Positions 27,002-36,419 of a stretch of DNA of 49,261 bases are shown one piece after another. The notes beneath the pieces are model-generated. The model was not told the origin of the DNA. It saw only the letters and a list, made by a program, of their open reading frames with translations, and searched no databases. Each line of letters opens with the position of its first letter. Position 1 is the stretch's first letter. The translations under genes were made by a program, and so were the position numbers. Origin of the DNA: SAR324 cluster bacterium (GTDB lineage: Bacteria > SAR324 > NAC60-12); contig JAQWOT010000018.1 of the NCBI GenBank assembly GCA_029245725.1, forward strand, positions 1 through 49,261, given 5' to 3'.

Positions 27002-27466
27002 GTGGGAATGGAAATCGAGCGAAAGTTTCTCTTGCTCAATGAAGACTGGAAGGTGGGTGCTACGGGTACTTTTTTACACCAAGGGTATCTGAATCGCCAC
27101 CCACAGCGCAGCGTTCGAGTACGCGTGAAGGGGCAGCAGGCCTTTATGACGATCAAGGGAATGGTTTCCGAAATCTCACGATTCGAGTACGAGTACCCAA
27201 TTCCACTGGATGATGCTGAGCACATGCTCAAGGAATTGTGTGAGCCACCAACCCTGGAAAAGACTCGTTATCTAGTGAAGTATGAAGGAATGTGCTGGGA
27301 AATTGATGAATTTCACGGAGAAAACGCGGGCTTGGTGGTCGCAGAAATCGAATTGGAAAATGAGGAACAACCCTTTGCAAAGCCACCTTGGCTTGGCGAA
27401 GAAGTGAGTCAGGATTCTCGCTACCTGAATATCAACCTCTCTCGACACTCTTATTGCCAATGGTAG
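27002..27466 (+). CDS. CYTH-domain protein (triphosphate tunnel metalloenzyme family)
   Basis: A 154-residue CYTH protein. The signature EIERKFLL (ExExK) lies at the N-terminus, followed by 'QGYLNRHPQRSVRVRVKGQQAFMTIKG' and alternating Glu, Arg and Lys on strands of the tunnel, ending with 'VVAEIELENEEQPF'. Such proteins hydrolyse inorganic triphosphate or bind other triphosphates; adenylate cyclase class IV members also belong here. The GTG at 27002 is used because GGAGG lies six bases upstream; an ATG two codons later would be 12 bases away. It converges on the rlmN block. Confidence 0.88.
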   Translation: MGMEIERKFLLLNEDWKVGATGTFLHQGYLNRHPQRSVRVRVKGQQAFMTIKGMVSEISRFEYEYPIPLDDAEHMLKELCEPPTLEKTRYLVKYEGMCWEIDEFHGENAGLVVAEIELENEEQPFAKPPWLGEEVSQDSRYLNINLSRHSYCQW

Positions 27467-27477
27467 CAACTGGCTAC
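27463..27477. terminator. Small hairpin between convergent stop codons
   Basis: GTAGC-aactg-GCTAC fills the 11 bp between the TAG of the CYTH gene and the TAA of the opposing 73-residue gene. The stem is only 5 bp with no U-run, so a terminator role is weakly supported. Confidence 0.25.
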
Positions 27478-27699
27478 TTATTGATTCCTACCCCGTACAT
27501 GCAGGTCGATCTGCATCTGGGTCTGATCGAGAACAGTCTTCTGTAGGTGCTGGACCATCTCTTTCTTGGCCTGCCGTTGCTCCTGATTACCACGGTAGCG
27601 GATTTGTTCCTTGAGCAGCTTGTCGAGATCCAGATCGGACTGAGCCGTATCCTGCTCTTCGTCAAGCCTCCACAGTACACCAAACAAACGAATTTTCAT
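27478..27699 (-). CDS. Small charged protein coupled to rlmN
   Basis: A 73-residue protein of unknown family. After MKIRLFGVLWRL it is strongly charged and helical (DLDKLLKEQIRYRGNQEQRQ, then AKKEMVQHLQKTVLDQ), which suggests a coiled-coil or an RNA/ribosome-associated helix. The ATG (27697-27699) overlaps the rlmN TGA as ATGA, and AGGAAG lies upstream, so it is probably translated together with rlmN. It is the last gene of this minus-strand block. Confidence 0.55.
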   Translation of the reverse strand: MKIRLFGVLWRLDEEQDTAQSDLDLDKLLKEQIRYRGNQEQRQAKKEMVQHLQKTVLDQTQMQIDLHVRGRNQ

Positions 27700-28748
27700 C
27701 CGACTTCCTCTTCTACGGCTAGGCCTTGTTCACTGCGTAGTTGGCCACATGCCCCTTGGATATCCTGCCCCTTGGAGATACGTAGGGTTGCAACCACACC
27801 TCGATCCAGCAAGTAACGTTGAAAGCGCTGAATCTGCTCCCAATCAGAGCGTTGGTACTCACTGTCTGGTGCAGCATTGAAGGGAATCAGGTTGATCTTG
27901 AACTTCACTCCATGCAGTAGGCGGATCAAGGCTTTGGCGTCATCAATTGAATCTGTGATGCCCTTGAGCAGAATGTACTCAAAAGTGATGCGCTTACGGG
28001 CCTCAAGTGGGAATTCTTGGCAGACCTGAACCAACTGGGCCAGGTTGTAACGCTTGTTGACAGGCATCAAACGCCCACGAACCGTATCGGAGGAACCATT
28101 CAGTGAAATCGCCAGGTTCGCCTTGACTCGTTCCTGACCAAAACGGCGAATCTGAGGCACCAGTCCAGAGGTTGAGACTGTGACACGGCGCTGTGAGAAG
28201 TTGAAGCCGTACTCATCAGTGAGAATCTCCAAGGCCGTCATGACCTGATCATAGTTGTGGAAGGGTTCTCCCATTCCCATAAAGACAATGTTGCGGAGTG
28301 GTAATCCAGTAGCGTCTCTTCGAGCTTCAACCACTTGCTCCACGATCTCACCAGCGCTCAGATTCCTGATCAGTCCCATTTTGCCTGTCACGCAGAAAGA
28401 ACAACCCATCGCACAGCCCACCTGAGAGGAAACACACACCGTATGATGATCGTGGTGTGGCATCAGCACAGTCTCGATAGTCTTACCATCTTGCAGGCCA
28501 AGGAGGTACTTGCGTGAGTCATCCTGCGAAACTCGTTCTGCAACTCGGGTCAGGCGGGGAAGGTGGAAGTTGTCGATCAGCAATTGACGGGTGGACTTGG
28601 CCAGGTTGCTCATTCCGTCCCAGTCACTGACATCTTTTTGGTAGAGCCAGGTGAAGACTTGGTCTGCTCGGAAAGGGCGTTCGTTGTGCTCGGAGAACCA
28701 GTCGCGCAGGCGAGCCCGTGTCCAGTCTTTAAGATTGTGAGGGGTCAT
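27696..28748 (-). CDS. rlmN: Dual-specificity 23S rRNA A2503 / tRNA A37 methyltransferase
   Basis: A 350-residue radical SAM enzyme that adds a methyl group to C2 of A2503 in 23S rRNA and A37 in some tRNAs. The cluster motif 'GCAMGCSFC' gives Cys112, Cys116 and Cys119 for the [4Fe-4S] site. The methyl-carrying Cys near the C-terminus is in 'DIQGACGQL', as in E. coli. 'GMGEPFHNYDQV' and 'VTVSTSGLVP' are further family blocks. It follows gcvH after 76 bp and overlaps the small gene downstream. Confidence 0.96.
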   Translation of the reverse strand: MTPHNLKDWTRARLRDWFSEHNERPFRADQVFTWLYQKDVSDWDGMSNLAKSTRQLLIDNFHLPRLTRVAERVSQDDSRKYLLGLQDGKTIETVLMPHHDHHTVCVSSQVGCAMGCSFCVTGKMGLIRNLSAGEIVEQVVEARRDATGLPLRNIVFMGMGEPFHNYDQVMTALEILTDEYGFNFSQRRVTVSTSGLVPQIRRFGQERVKANLAISLNGSSDTVRGRLMPVNKRYNLAQLVQVCQEFPLEARKRITFEYILLKGITDSIDDAKALIRLLHGVKFKINLIPFNAAPDSEYQRSDWEQIQRFQRYLLDRGVVATLRISKGQDIQGACGQLRSEQGLAVEEEVG

Positions 28749-28824
28749 TGTGAATCAAATACAGACGACTGGAACGGGCGGGAAAGTCCGAAACAGAGGT
28801 GGGTAAGATGAAAGTAGTCGGCAA

Positions 28825-29217
28825 TCAACCGGCTTCTTCGAGCACAAACTGATCGTACTCTTCATCGTCCAGCAAGTTGTCTTGCTCGTCCGGTTCGCTG
28901 AGTGCTACACGGATCAACCAGCCTTCATCGTAACAATCTTCGTTGATCGTCTCTGGTCGATCAGCAAGCTCTGAATTGATATCAGTTACCTTGCCGGACA
29001 TAGGCGAGAACAATGAAGAGACAGCTTTGACAGATTCGATAGTGCCAAATTCTTCGCCAGCTTCCAACTCATCACCAACCGAGGGAAGCTCAACATAGAC
29101 AATGTCTCCCAGCGACTTTTGCGCATGGAAGGTAATACCAATTTCGGCCTGGTTGCCATCTAGCCGAATCCATTCGTGCTCACGCGTATATTTAAGATCT
29201 GACGGGGTCTGAGACAT
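28825..29217 (-). CDS. gcvH: Glycine cleavage system H protein
   Basis: A 130-residue lipoyl carrier protein. 'HEWIRLDGNQAEIGIT' begins the fold, and the lipoyl-accepting Lys64 lies in 'GTIESVKAVSSLFSPMSG'. It shuttles the aminomethyl group from the P protein to the T protein (gcvT, 104 bp upstream). No gcvP is in this window, so P must be encoded elsewhere. Confidence 0.96.
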   Translation of the reverse strand: MSQTPSDLKYTREHEWIRLDGNQAEIGITFHAQKSLGDIVYVELPSVGDELEAGEEFGTIESVKAVSSLFSPMSGKVTDINSELADRPETINEDCYDEGWLIRVALSEPDEQDNLLDDEEYDQFVLEEAG

Positions 29218-29321
29218 TTTCCCTCTTGGGCATCAATTCCACCTTGGAAGCCAGCAGTTACCTGCCATAAACAAATTAGTAACAGATCCTAAACAGAGAA
29301 ACCGATTTGTCCAGAAAAAAA

Positions 29322-30431
29322 TCAAGTAGAGCGGGAAATCTGATAAAAAGGCAACCTCACAACTTCTGCAGCTAGCCGTCGCTTACGCACCTGTACAAGG
29401 AAGGTGCTGCCGATCTCGGACAACTCCGTGGGAACATAAGCCATCCCAATAGGAGCGTTGAGTGTTGGCGAAAGAAGGCCGCTCGTCACGCTGCCAACAG
29501 TCTGCTCTTCTTGATTCAGGATCGGGAATCCATGACGGGGAATACCAAATTCCTGCATCTGAAAACCTACCAGCTTGCGCTGTGGATTCTCTTTGGAACG
29601 TAGTAGGGCTTCTTTACCAATGAAGTCACCCTTCTCAGGTTTGATGATCCAACCCAGTCCCGCTTCGTATAGGGAAATATCCTGACCTAGTTCGTGCCCA
29701 TAGAGATGTAGTCCACCTTCCAGGCGCAGACTATCTCGTGCGCTCAGACCACAGGGTTCGATGCCAAAAGAGGCACCGCCTTCCAACAGTTTTGTCCAGA
29801 TGGCTTCTGCGTGCTGTGGTGACAGATATAACTCAAATCCATCGCTGGCAGTGTAGCCAGTACGGCTCAACAGCACAGGGCAGCCGAGTAATTCTCCTTC
29901 CAGAAAGCGATAGTAGCGCAAGTCTCGAACAGGCAAATCACTGATTGATTCAAGCACATCCACAGCGAGAGGGCCCTGCAGCGCGAGTAAAGCGTAGTCA
30001 CTGCCCACATTGCGTAGGTTGGCACCAAACCGAGAGTTTTGTTCTTGCAACCAATTGAAATCCTGATCCTGGTTGGCTGCATTGACGACCAGCAGGTAGT
30101 GTTCTTCGGCCAGATGATAGACGAGCAGATCATCCCAGGCTCCTCCTGTTGGAGTAGTCAGTGCGTTGTAGCGTGCGGCACCAACTGGGATTTTTGAAAT
30201 GTCGTTGCAGGTCGTGTATTGCAGCAAGTCCGCTGCGCTCGCCCCTTCCACCAGCAGTTCTCCCATGTGGCTGACGTCAAAAAGTCCCACAGCTTCTCGA
30301 ACCGCTTGATGCTCCTGCTTATCACTCTGATAGCGCACTGGCAAATGCCAGCCACCAAAGTCGGTCATGAAGGCACCGGATTGCAGATGCCAGTCATGTA
30401 GTGGGGTCTTATTTAAGGTAGTCGAACTCAT
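29322..30431 (-). CDS. gcvT: Glycine cleavage system aminomethyltransferase (T protein)
   Basis: A 369-residue tetrahydrofolate-dependent enzyme that releases ammonia and forms methylene-THF from the H-protein-bound aminomethyl group. It shows 'PLHDWHLQSGAFMTDFGGWHLPVRY', 'GLFDVSHMGE', 'YLLVVNAANQDQDFNWL', 'RTGYTASDGFELY' and 'CGLSARDSLRLEGGLHLYGHEL'. The frame is open further upstream to 30545, but the ATG 30429-30431 has AGAGAG eight bases before it and gives the family N-terminus. It starts 43 bp after the carboxyltransferase gene. Confidence 0.96.
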   Translation of the reverse strand: MSSTTLNKTPLHDWHLQSGAFMTDFGGWHLPVRYQSDKQEHQAVREAVGLFDVSHMGELLVEGASAADLLQYTTCNDISKIPVGAARYNALTTPTGGAWDDLLVYHLAEEHYLLVVNAANQDQDFNWLQEQNSRFGANLRNVGSDYALLALQGPLAVDVLESISDLPVRDLRYYRFLEGELLGCPVLLSRTGYTASDGFELYLSPQHAEAIWTKLLEGGASFGIEPCGLSARDSLRLEGGLHLYGHELGQDISLYEAGLGWIIKPEKGDFIGKEALLRSKENPQRKLVGFQMQEFGIPRHGFPILNQEEQTVGSVTSGLLSPTLNAPIGMAYVPTELSEIGSTFLVQVRKRRLAAEVVRLPFYQISRST

Positions 30432-30474
30432 GGTTTGATCTCTCTTGAAGTGGAAACGAAGTAGCAGAAAGAGT

Positions 30475-32121
30475 CTATTCTCGGTGAGCACCAGCCATTG
30501 GTTTCGGTTCGTAGTGGCGCATTGTGTAGGCCAGCGTTTGCCCAAGGGCTTTACGGCTGAAACCTGGAGGCACCAGCTGTGAAACGGAGCCGAGCCGTAG
30601 CGCCTCTTCTGGGTTGAGCAGCTGCTCTTCGTAGCGTGTGGTTAGTCCGGCAAGAGCTTGATCACGAATGGCTGCTGCTTCCAAGTTAGACATTCCAGCT
30701 GCCACGTTCTGCTCATATTGCTGATGGATATTTCGGAAATCATCCTTATAAATATACTGCCGTCCAGCCGGTCCCATTACGGCGATACGCGCAGTTGGTA
30801 GAGAGAAGACAAAGTCTGCACCAATGTGGTAGCTGTTCCAGGCACAATAGGCACCACCAAAGGCGTTGCGTACAATCAGCGTCAGCCGTGGAACCCGCAG
30901 GTCAATGATGGCGTCCATCATCTCACGACCAGCTTGCACAATTCCCAAAGTTTCCTGCTCAGATCCTGGTGCAAATCCCGTAACATCCATCAGGAAGACA
31001 GTGGGGATGTTGTAGAGATTACAGAAGCGCACGAACTTGGCGACCTTGCGCGAAGCATGAACATCAATATTGCCGGAGTTGAAAGCGCTATTGTTGCAGA
31101 TAAATCCAGCAACATGTCCACCCAGACGAGCAAAGGCTGTGATCACTTGTCGGGCTCGGGAAGGTTGAATTTCGAAATAGTCCCCGTGGTCTACAATTTG
31201 TTGCAGAAAAAGTCGCATATCCAGTTGGGTGTTAAAGCCCGTTACTGGGTTGGAAAAAGTTTTTTCGAGCAGAACTTCTTCCTCTTCCACCTTCTCATCG
31301 AGTGAACCGAAAGAGTTGCTAAATTGGGAAAGTGAGTGATTGTTATCGGGCAGATAACTGAGCAATCGCAAAGACAGTCGCAAGGTGTCCAACTCATCTG
31401 GGGCTTCCAGGTCAACGACTCCGCTCTGAGTATGTACCTTAGGGCCACCTAGATCATCTGGCGCGATGTCTTCTCCGAGTGCTTCACGCACAACGTTGGG
31501 GCCCGTGAGGCCAAAAAATGTCTGCTGAGGCTGAATCAGGAAAGAACCTTGTCGAGGTAAGTAGGCGCCACCACCGGCATTGTAGCCAAACATCAGCATG
31601 ATGGAGGGAACAATTCCGCTGATTCGACGCATGGCCGCGAAGGCTTCTGAATACCCATCCAGCCCACCCACACCAGCTGGCACAAAGGCTCCTGCCGAGT
31701 CGTTCATGCCAATCAACGGCATTCCATGCTCGGCAGCCATCAGAATTTGACGGGCAATCTTGGCACCGTTAGTGGCGTCCATCGAACCTGCACGAACAGT
31801 GAAATCATGACCATAGAAGGCGACATCACGTCCCTGGATGTTAAGAATTCCTGTGACGATTGAAGCTCCATCGAGTTGAGGGCCCCAATTCTGAAAAGTA
31901 ATGTGGGGTTCCTGTTCAGTCAGGACCCGGATACGCTCCCAGACCGTCATCCGATCCTTGCTATGCTGTGTCCGAATCCGGTCTGGTCCACCTCCTCGAC
32001 GAGGTAATTCGATCAACTCCTGACCACGTTGTACCATCCGAGCATAGGTCGAGACGGAAGCATCTGACTCGGTTTGTTTTGTCGCAAAGGGGTTGTCCAG
32101 ACGGTAGCGTTCCAAGATCAT
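30475..32121 (-). CDS. Biotin-dependent acyl-CoA carboxylase, carboxyltransferase subunit
   Basis: A 548-residue protein with two crotonase-like carboxyltransferase halves. The N half has '[12 protein letters not shown]', '[25 protein letters not shown]' and '[16 protein letters not shown]'; the C half has '[16 protein letters not shown]', '[15 protein letters not shown]' and '[35 protein letters not shown]' features. Substrate candidates are propionyl-CoA, methylcrotonyl-CoA or glutaconyl-CoA; sequence by eye does not settle this. Propionyl-CoA would supply methylmalonyl-CoA to the mutase at 6598-8748. The biotin carboxylase and biotin carrier are not in the window. GGAG is just before the ATG. 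Confidence 0.88.
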   Translation of the reverse strand: MILERYRLDNPFATKQTESDASVSTYARMVQRGQELIELPRRGGGPDRIRTQHSKDRMTVWERIRVLTEQEPHITFQNWGPQLDGASIVTGILNIQGRDVAFYGHDFTVRAGSMDATNGAKIARQILMAAEHGMPLIGMNDSAGAFVPAGVGGLDGYSEAFAAMRRISGIVPSIMLMFGYNAGGGAYLPRQGSFLIQPQQTFFGLTGPNVVREALGEDIAPDDLGGPKVHTQSGVVDLEAPDELDTLRLSLRLLSYLPDNNHSLSQFSNSFGSLDEKVEEEEVLLEKTFSNPVTGFNTQLDMRLFLQQIVDHGDYFEIQPSRARQVITAFARLGGHVAGFICNNSAFNSGNIDVHASRKVAKFVRFCNLYNIPTVFLMDVTGFAPGSEQETLGIVQAGREMMDAIIDLRVPRLTLIVRNAFGGAYCAWNSYHIGADFVFSLPTARIAVMGPAGRQYIYKDDFRNIHQQYEQNVAAGMSNLEAAAIRDQALAGLTTRYEEQLLNPEEALRLGSVSQLVPPGFSRKALGQTLAYTMRHYEPKPMAGAHRE

Positions 32122-32209
32122 TCTCCGGGCAGGAAAGCAAATGAAGGGCAGTTGTCAACCTGTGATTTCTACTGAGCCTTGTGCCTTAGGGCAAGCCAAA
32201 AGCCAGGCA

Positions 32210-33265
32210 CTAGCTCCGGCTCCATCGGGCAAGTGCCAGGATCAGAACTAGGAATAGTAGGCAGTTGCCCCACGCTGCCAGAAAAGGTGGTAAGGCCCCT
32301 GCGTGACCGACTGCCAGAAAGATTTGGTTGAGAATCCAGGAGATGATGCCAAGAAACACAGCGATTGCTAGGGACTCAGCTGCCTTGCTCTGGCGATGAT
32401 GAGTTGCTGCCAACAGGGCGCCCAAGGCAACCATCAGGAAAAGTTGGGCTGGGTAGGCTAGTTTCTGAAACAATTCAACCCAGTGGCTCGTAGTGTCCAA
32501 GCCTTCCTGTTGTCGTTGTTCAATATCTTGCCAGAGTTCTAGCACTGGAAGATAGTGTGGATCTCTGCGCGGCTGAAAGGAGAGCAGTGGTAGGTCACTG
32601 GTGGATAGTTGTCGTGATTCCTGTTCTTCCAATCGCATTCCTGATTCATCGAATTGCCGTTCAGCAACAGCTTGTAGTTCCCAGCCTTCCGGTTTTCGTT
32701 GCGCTTTGTTGGCCTGTAAGGATTCCTGAAGTAGATGCCGGGGCTCTCGTAGCCAAGAGAAGCGAGCCAATTGCTCAACCTCACCGTCAGGTTGACGTGG
32801 ACCAAAATATACAATAGCTTGATCACCGTCTAGCTTCCACTGTGCCGGCAAACCGGTAGCCACTCCTGCATTACCCCAGTGTTTCTGCATCCAGGGCTGA
32901 GCATAATTCTGCAATAAATAACCAGCGATCGCTATACCACAGGCAGTAATCAGGAAGGGCCGAATTAACTGCCAGGAGCCAGCCCCGACCGCTCGCATAG
33001 CAATCACTTCTGAGGTTCGACTGAGTGTGCTGAACGCTGTAATGGTTGCGAGTAGCACCGTTACAGGAGTGGTCAATTCCAGCAACAAGGGCAGCAACAG
33101 AGCTGTCTGACGTAGGAATGCTAAAAAGCTGGACCAGCTGTCAAAGGCTTGATTGAGATCGTTGACTAGGTTGCCCAGTGAGGTGATGGCTACGAAAGCC
33201 AACAGGAAGAGAGCGAAAAAACGCAGGAACTCAAGGGCAAGGTATCGTGAAAGAATGGAAAACAT
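32210..33265 (-). CDS. LptF/LptG-type LPS export permease (YjgP/YjgQ)
   Basis: A 351-residue inner-membrane protein with three N-terminal helices, a periplasmic beta-jellyroll-like middle (about 125-265) and three C-terminal helices. 'MFSILSRYLALEFLRFFALFLLAF' and 'FSTLSRTSEVIAMRAVGAGSWQL' are characteristic. With its partner and the LptB ATPase it extracts LPS from the inner membrane. Only one copy is in the window; LptF versus LptG is not resolved. It marks a Gram-negative outer membrane. Confidence 0.88.
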   Translation of the reverse strand: MFSILSRYLALEFLRFFALFLLAFVAITSLGNLVNDLNQAFDSWSSFLAFLRQTALLLPLLLELTTPVTVLLATITAFSTLSRTSEVIAMRAVGAGSWQLIRPFLITACGIAIAGYLLQNYAQPWMQKHWGNAGVATGLPAQWKLDGDQAIVYFGPRQPDGEVEQLARFSWLREPRHLLQESLQANKAQRKPEGWELQAVAERQFDESGMRLEEQESRQLSTSDLPLLSFQPRRDPHYLPVLELWQDIEQRQQEGLDTTSHWVELFQKLAYPAQLFLMVALGALLAATHHRQSKAAESLAIAVFLGIISWILNQIFLAVGHAGALPPFLAAWGNCLLFLVLILALARWSRS

Positions 33266-33389
33266 GAAAGTGCAGCAGTTTTTGCCTACTCTGAGAGATT
33301 AATCATTGCAGATTGTCCGCAGCCAGCAGATCATCCTTGGTTGTTGGAACTGATCCTGAGAAGATAGACCTGCCTTCGTTAGAAATCCA

Positions 33390-33437
33390 CGGTTTTTGGG
33401 AGTGCTCTTGTCAGAAGGCATAGTACTGGAAAAACCG
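33390..33437. repeat. Inverted repeat CGGTTTTT ... AAAAACCG in divergent spacer
   Basis: Perfect 8-bp arms (33390-33397 and 33430-33437) with a 32-base spacer, between the lptF/G gene (minus) and the acidic receiver-like protein (plus). It could be an operator or a loose hairpin. The rest of the 261-bp spacer shows nothing else. Confidence 0.3.
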
Positions 33438-33526
33438 AGGAAGATCAGCTAGTCTTCGTCTCTTCCAAGCTGATTCATAGGCAATTGGAAGGCCATTTGT
33501 ACCTGGAAACGCCCTAAGGAAACGAG

Positions 33527-36418
33527 ATGTCAAATTCAGTCCTGGTCTTTGAAGAAAATAAGGCAATACAAGGACTGATTGCCTCGACGATCAGTGATCA
33601 GGTCGAGCTTTGGCAGGAGAGTCGCCCTGATGCCTTCCTGCAGTTGGCAGATCGTTATTCTCCCAGCCTGATCTTCATCAGCAACGCTGACCAGCAGCAA
33701 GACTACGCCCTTTGTCGGCAACTGCAGCAGCACCCGTCTCTGAGTCAGGTGCCCAAGGTGTTGCTAGTTAACGCCAGAGATGATGTCAACGAGTCTCTGC
33801 TGGAGCAATTTGGGCTTCAAGGGATGATTCGCAAGCCTTTCGAGGCAGCAACGTTGCAGGAACACATCCAGCGCTATCTGCCCAGTGTGGAACTGCAGAG
33901 TGAACCGTTGGATTCTGCAGAAGAAGTCAATGTCTTTGATGATGAGATGCTTGGTCTGATTCAGGACAATGGCGAGTCAGTGGATGAGACGATGTTCGAT
34001 GAAGATACTGGTTGGAGCGGCTCTGCAACAGGTGAACTGCCAGAAGAAGATGAACTCGATGAAGAGTCCCCAGTGAGCTTGCCCAATGTGTCTGATCAAG
34101 CTGCTGCTCCCAAGCAAATCCACCCTCCTGTGGTGGAAGAGGATTCTGTTCCGGATGTAGATTTTGCAGAGGACATTGCAGAGGAAGAAGATTTGAATGC
34201 AGACGAAATAGAGATCGTTCCGTCTGTAGCAGTAGCAGAAGATCTTGGTGCGGAAGAAACAGAAATAGCGTTATCCGCAGAGACTGATTCATCCGATGAA
34301 GATGAAGAGATTCAGTCATTGGATGAATTACTCGGTGCAGAGGCTGCGATGGAAGAGCAGCCCGGTCTGGTTCAACACGATGATATGGTCCTGAATGCAA
34401 ATGAAGGACTGAGTTTGGTCGATCTTGAAGGTGAGATCATGGATTCCGAACAAAATGAGATTGAGGAAACTCTAACAGACGAAGCTGAAACAGATACTGC
34501 TGCTGGAGAGGATCTGGATTTAGAAGAATCGGAGGGACCCTTCGCTGATCTGGATTTAGATCTTGATGAGGACGAAGAACTTCTCGACTCTTCAGCAGAG
34601 GAGTCTACGGAAGGATTGGGAGATCCTGAAGAAGAGCCTGTCTTCACAGACTCGGATAGTGCTTTTGATATTCCTCCTGCGGCAGAATGGTCTGAAGAGG
34701 AAGAACTGGATACAGATGCTTCAGAAGAACTTGAGTCCACAACAAACGATAGCGGATTTGAGATTCCACCGTTGGAGTTGGACGAAGAACAGGATCTAAC
34801 AATGTTGGCAGAGGAATGGGAGGAACCACTTTCTTCCGTGGAGGGAGATGATGATATGGAGATTCCACCACTGGAAATGAATGAAGAAGAGGAAGAACTG
34901 CTGGTTGGTGACTGGCAAGAACCTGCTGAAGTTTCTTCTCAAGAACTTGCTGAAACAAAAGATGTGGCACTTGCTCTGGACGAACTGGAGGAGGACGAAG
35001 CTGATTTTGCTCTCTTCGAAGAAATCGATGAAGATGATTGGAAGGAAGCCGCTGTAGCCGCCAAAGCAGCGGTAGAGGCTACTCCAACGGTTGTGCCTGC
35101 GGTGTCACCTCCAGTCAAAGATGCTTATCGTGGACCGATTATCACCTCAGCACAGGGGCTGATAATGGAAAACGTTGATATTCATCAAAACGATTTCGAT
35201 GTTGATTTGGATATCTGGAGCCGAACTCCTGATGTGGATCAGGTTCTGCGCGACGATGTCACTCCCCTTTCGCTGAATGAGAATGATTTTGATCCGGTAC
35301 TGCCTGCTTTGTCAACGATAGAGGTCATCCAGGGACCCTTGCGTACTCGCTACACTCCGAATGTGCGCGAAATGGACTATTATCTGGCTGCTACCACTCT
35401 AGAAGATGAGGAACTAGCAGAAACACTGACGAACAATGATAGTGTGTTGCTCACAGAATCAGGAGAAGCAACGGGTGACGGAGGACTAGCCGCAGTAATA
35501 GAAGACTTTGAGGCAACAGCAGCACTGGCTATCGGTGCTGATGATGAAGAATTGGAAGAATTCCGCCTCACTCTGGATGAAGACGATGAGTTGGTGCTAG
35601 AGCCCGAAGAGGAAGAGTTTACCCTAGTTGAAGAAGAGCTTCCGGACTCCTCAGCAATAGATCTATCAGTTGAAGAAGAGGAAGATAACTTGTCAGCAGA
35701 TGAGGTAGAACATCCGGATCTGTTTGCCGAAGCAGACTTGCTTCTGCTGGATGCTGCTGAGGAAACAGATGTGACAGAACCCGAGCCAGCACAGGAAGAA
35801 GTCATTAAAGAAGAGACTCCGGTTGTTGAGAAGAAAAAGTGGCGACGCCAGGTCTTTGAGCAAGATCTTGAAGAGTTACAGCCCCCTGCTCCAGTTGTCG
35901 AAGAGATTGCTCCTGAAGAAGAAATTGAACTGCCGATTGTTGAGGACGAATTCTTAGCTGCTGCGGAGGTGGATTCTTCAGAAGAAGTTGATGAGGAGGA
36001 TGAACTGGCAGCAGAGTCAATGCTCAGCGAGCTGGAAGATCTTGATCAGGAGATGGCAGATTTGGAACAGCAAGAGGTTGAATTGATAGAAATACCAGAA
36101 GATGGAGCACTGGTTACCTTGGATGACGAGATGTCTGGTGACCTAATGGCTGAAGGTGAGCCAGAGGTTTTGGAAGAAGAGACGTTTGAGGACTGGGGTG
36201 ATGCAGTAGAGGCTCTGGAAGATGAATCCGATAGTCCACCACCAGTAGAAACTCCTGCCGTTGCTACTTCGACAGCGACCGAAGTTCCAGCAGGCATGGG
36301 ATCATTAGATACAGTGATTGAGGGTATGATTACACGATCTGTACAGAAAGCTGTCGCAGATGCAATGCCTCAGATCGTTGAGCGGATTGTTCAGGAACTT
36401 CGACAGCCCCGTCCATGA
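33527..36418 (+). CDS. Giant acidic protein with degenerate receiver domain
   Basis: A 963-residue protein. Residues 1-122 look like a response-regulator receiver: 'VLVFEENKAIQGLI' start, 'PKVLLVNARDD' and the conserved Lys in 'GMIRKPFE'. The phospho-accepting Asp site reads 'LIFISNAD' and the Thr/Ser switch is Asn, so it is probably a pseudo-receiver. Residues about 125-920 are extremely rich in Glu and Asp and likely disordered, with a degenerate repeat 'IPPLELDEEQ...EEW.EP' at about 380, 411 and 445. The end (about 925-963) is an amphipathic helix with 'MITRSVQKAVADAMPQIVER', similar in style to C-terminal helices of deltaproteobacterial receiver proteins. The architecture recalls FrzS/AglZ-like scaffolds; the function is unknown. 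Confidence 0.75.
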   Translation: MSNSVLVFEENKAIQGLIASTISDQVELWQESRPDAFLQLADRYSPSLIFISNADQQQDYALCRQLQQHPSLSQVPKVLLVNARDDVNESLLEQFGLQGMIRKPFEAATLQEHIQRYLPSVELQSEPLDSAEEVNVFDDEMLGLIQDNGESVDETMFDEDTGWSGSATGELPEEDELDEESPVSLPNVSDQAAAPKQIHPPVVEEDSVPDVDFAEDIAEEEDLNADEIEIVPSVAVAEDLGAEETEIALSAETDSSDEDEEIQSLDELLGAEAAMEEQPGLVQHDDMVLNANEGLSLVDLEGEIMDSEQNEIEETLTDEAETDTAAGEDLDLEESEGPFADLDLDLDEDEELLDSSAEESTEGLGDPEEEPVFTDSDSAFDIPPAAEWSEEEELDTDASEELESTTNDSGFEIPPLELDEEQDLTMLAEEWEEPLSSVEGDDDMEIPPLEMNEEEEELLVGDWQEPAEVSSQELAETKDVALALDELEEDEADFALFEEIDEDDWKEAAVAAKAAVEATPTVVPAVSPPVKDAYRGPIITSAQGLIMENVDIHQNDFDVDLDIWSRTPDVDQVLRDDVTPLSLNENDFDPVLPALSTIEVIQGPLRTRYTPNVREMDYYLAATTLEDEELAETLTNNDSVLLTESGEATGDGGLAAVIEDFEATAALAIGADDEELEEFRLTLDEDDELVLEPEEEEFTLVEEELPDSSAIDLSVEEEEDNLSADEVEHPDLFAEADLLLLDAAEETDVTEPEPAQEEVIKEETPVVEKKKWRRQVFEQDLEELQPPAPVVEEIAPEEEIELPIVEDEFLAAAEVDSSEEVDEEDELAAESMLSELEDLDQEMADLEQQEVELIEIPEDGALVTLDDEMSGDLMAEGEPEVLEEETFEDWGDAVEALEDESDSPPPVETPAVATSTATEVPAGMGSLDTVIEGMITRSVQKAVADAMPQIVERIVQELRQPRP

Positions 36419-36419
36419 A

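Noticed and set aside
29218-30474. Glycine riboswitch upstream of gcvT or gcvH
   Set aside because: The spacers are about 43 and 104 bp, too short for the tandem aptamer, and no conserved core was visible.
34372-35805. Antisense Ser-rich frames opposite the acidic protein
   Set aside because: Runs of GAA/GAG/GAT on the plus strand read as Ser/Phe/Leu-rich open frames on the other strand; they have no start signals or family features.
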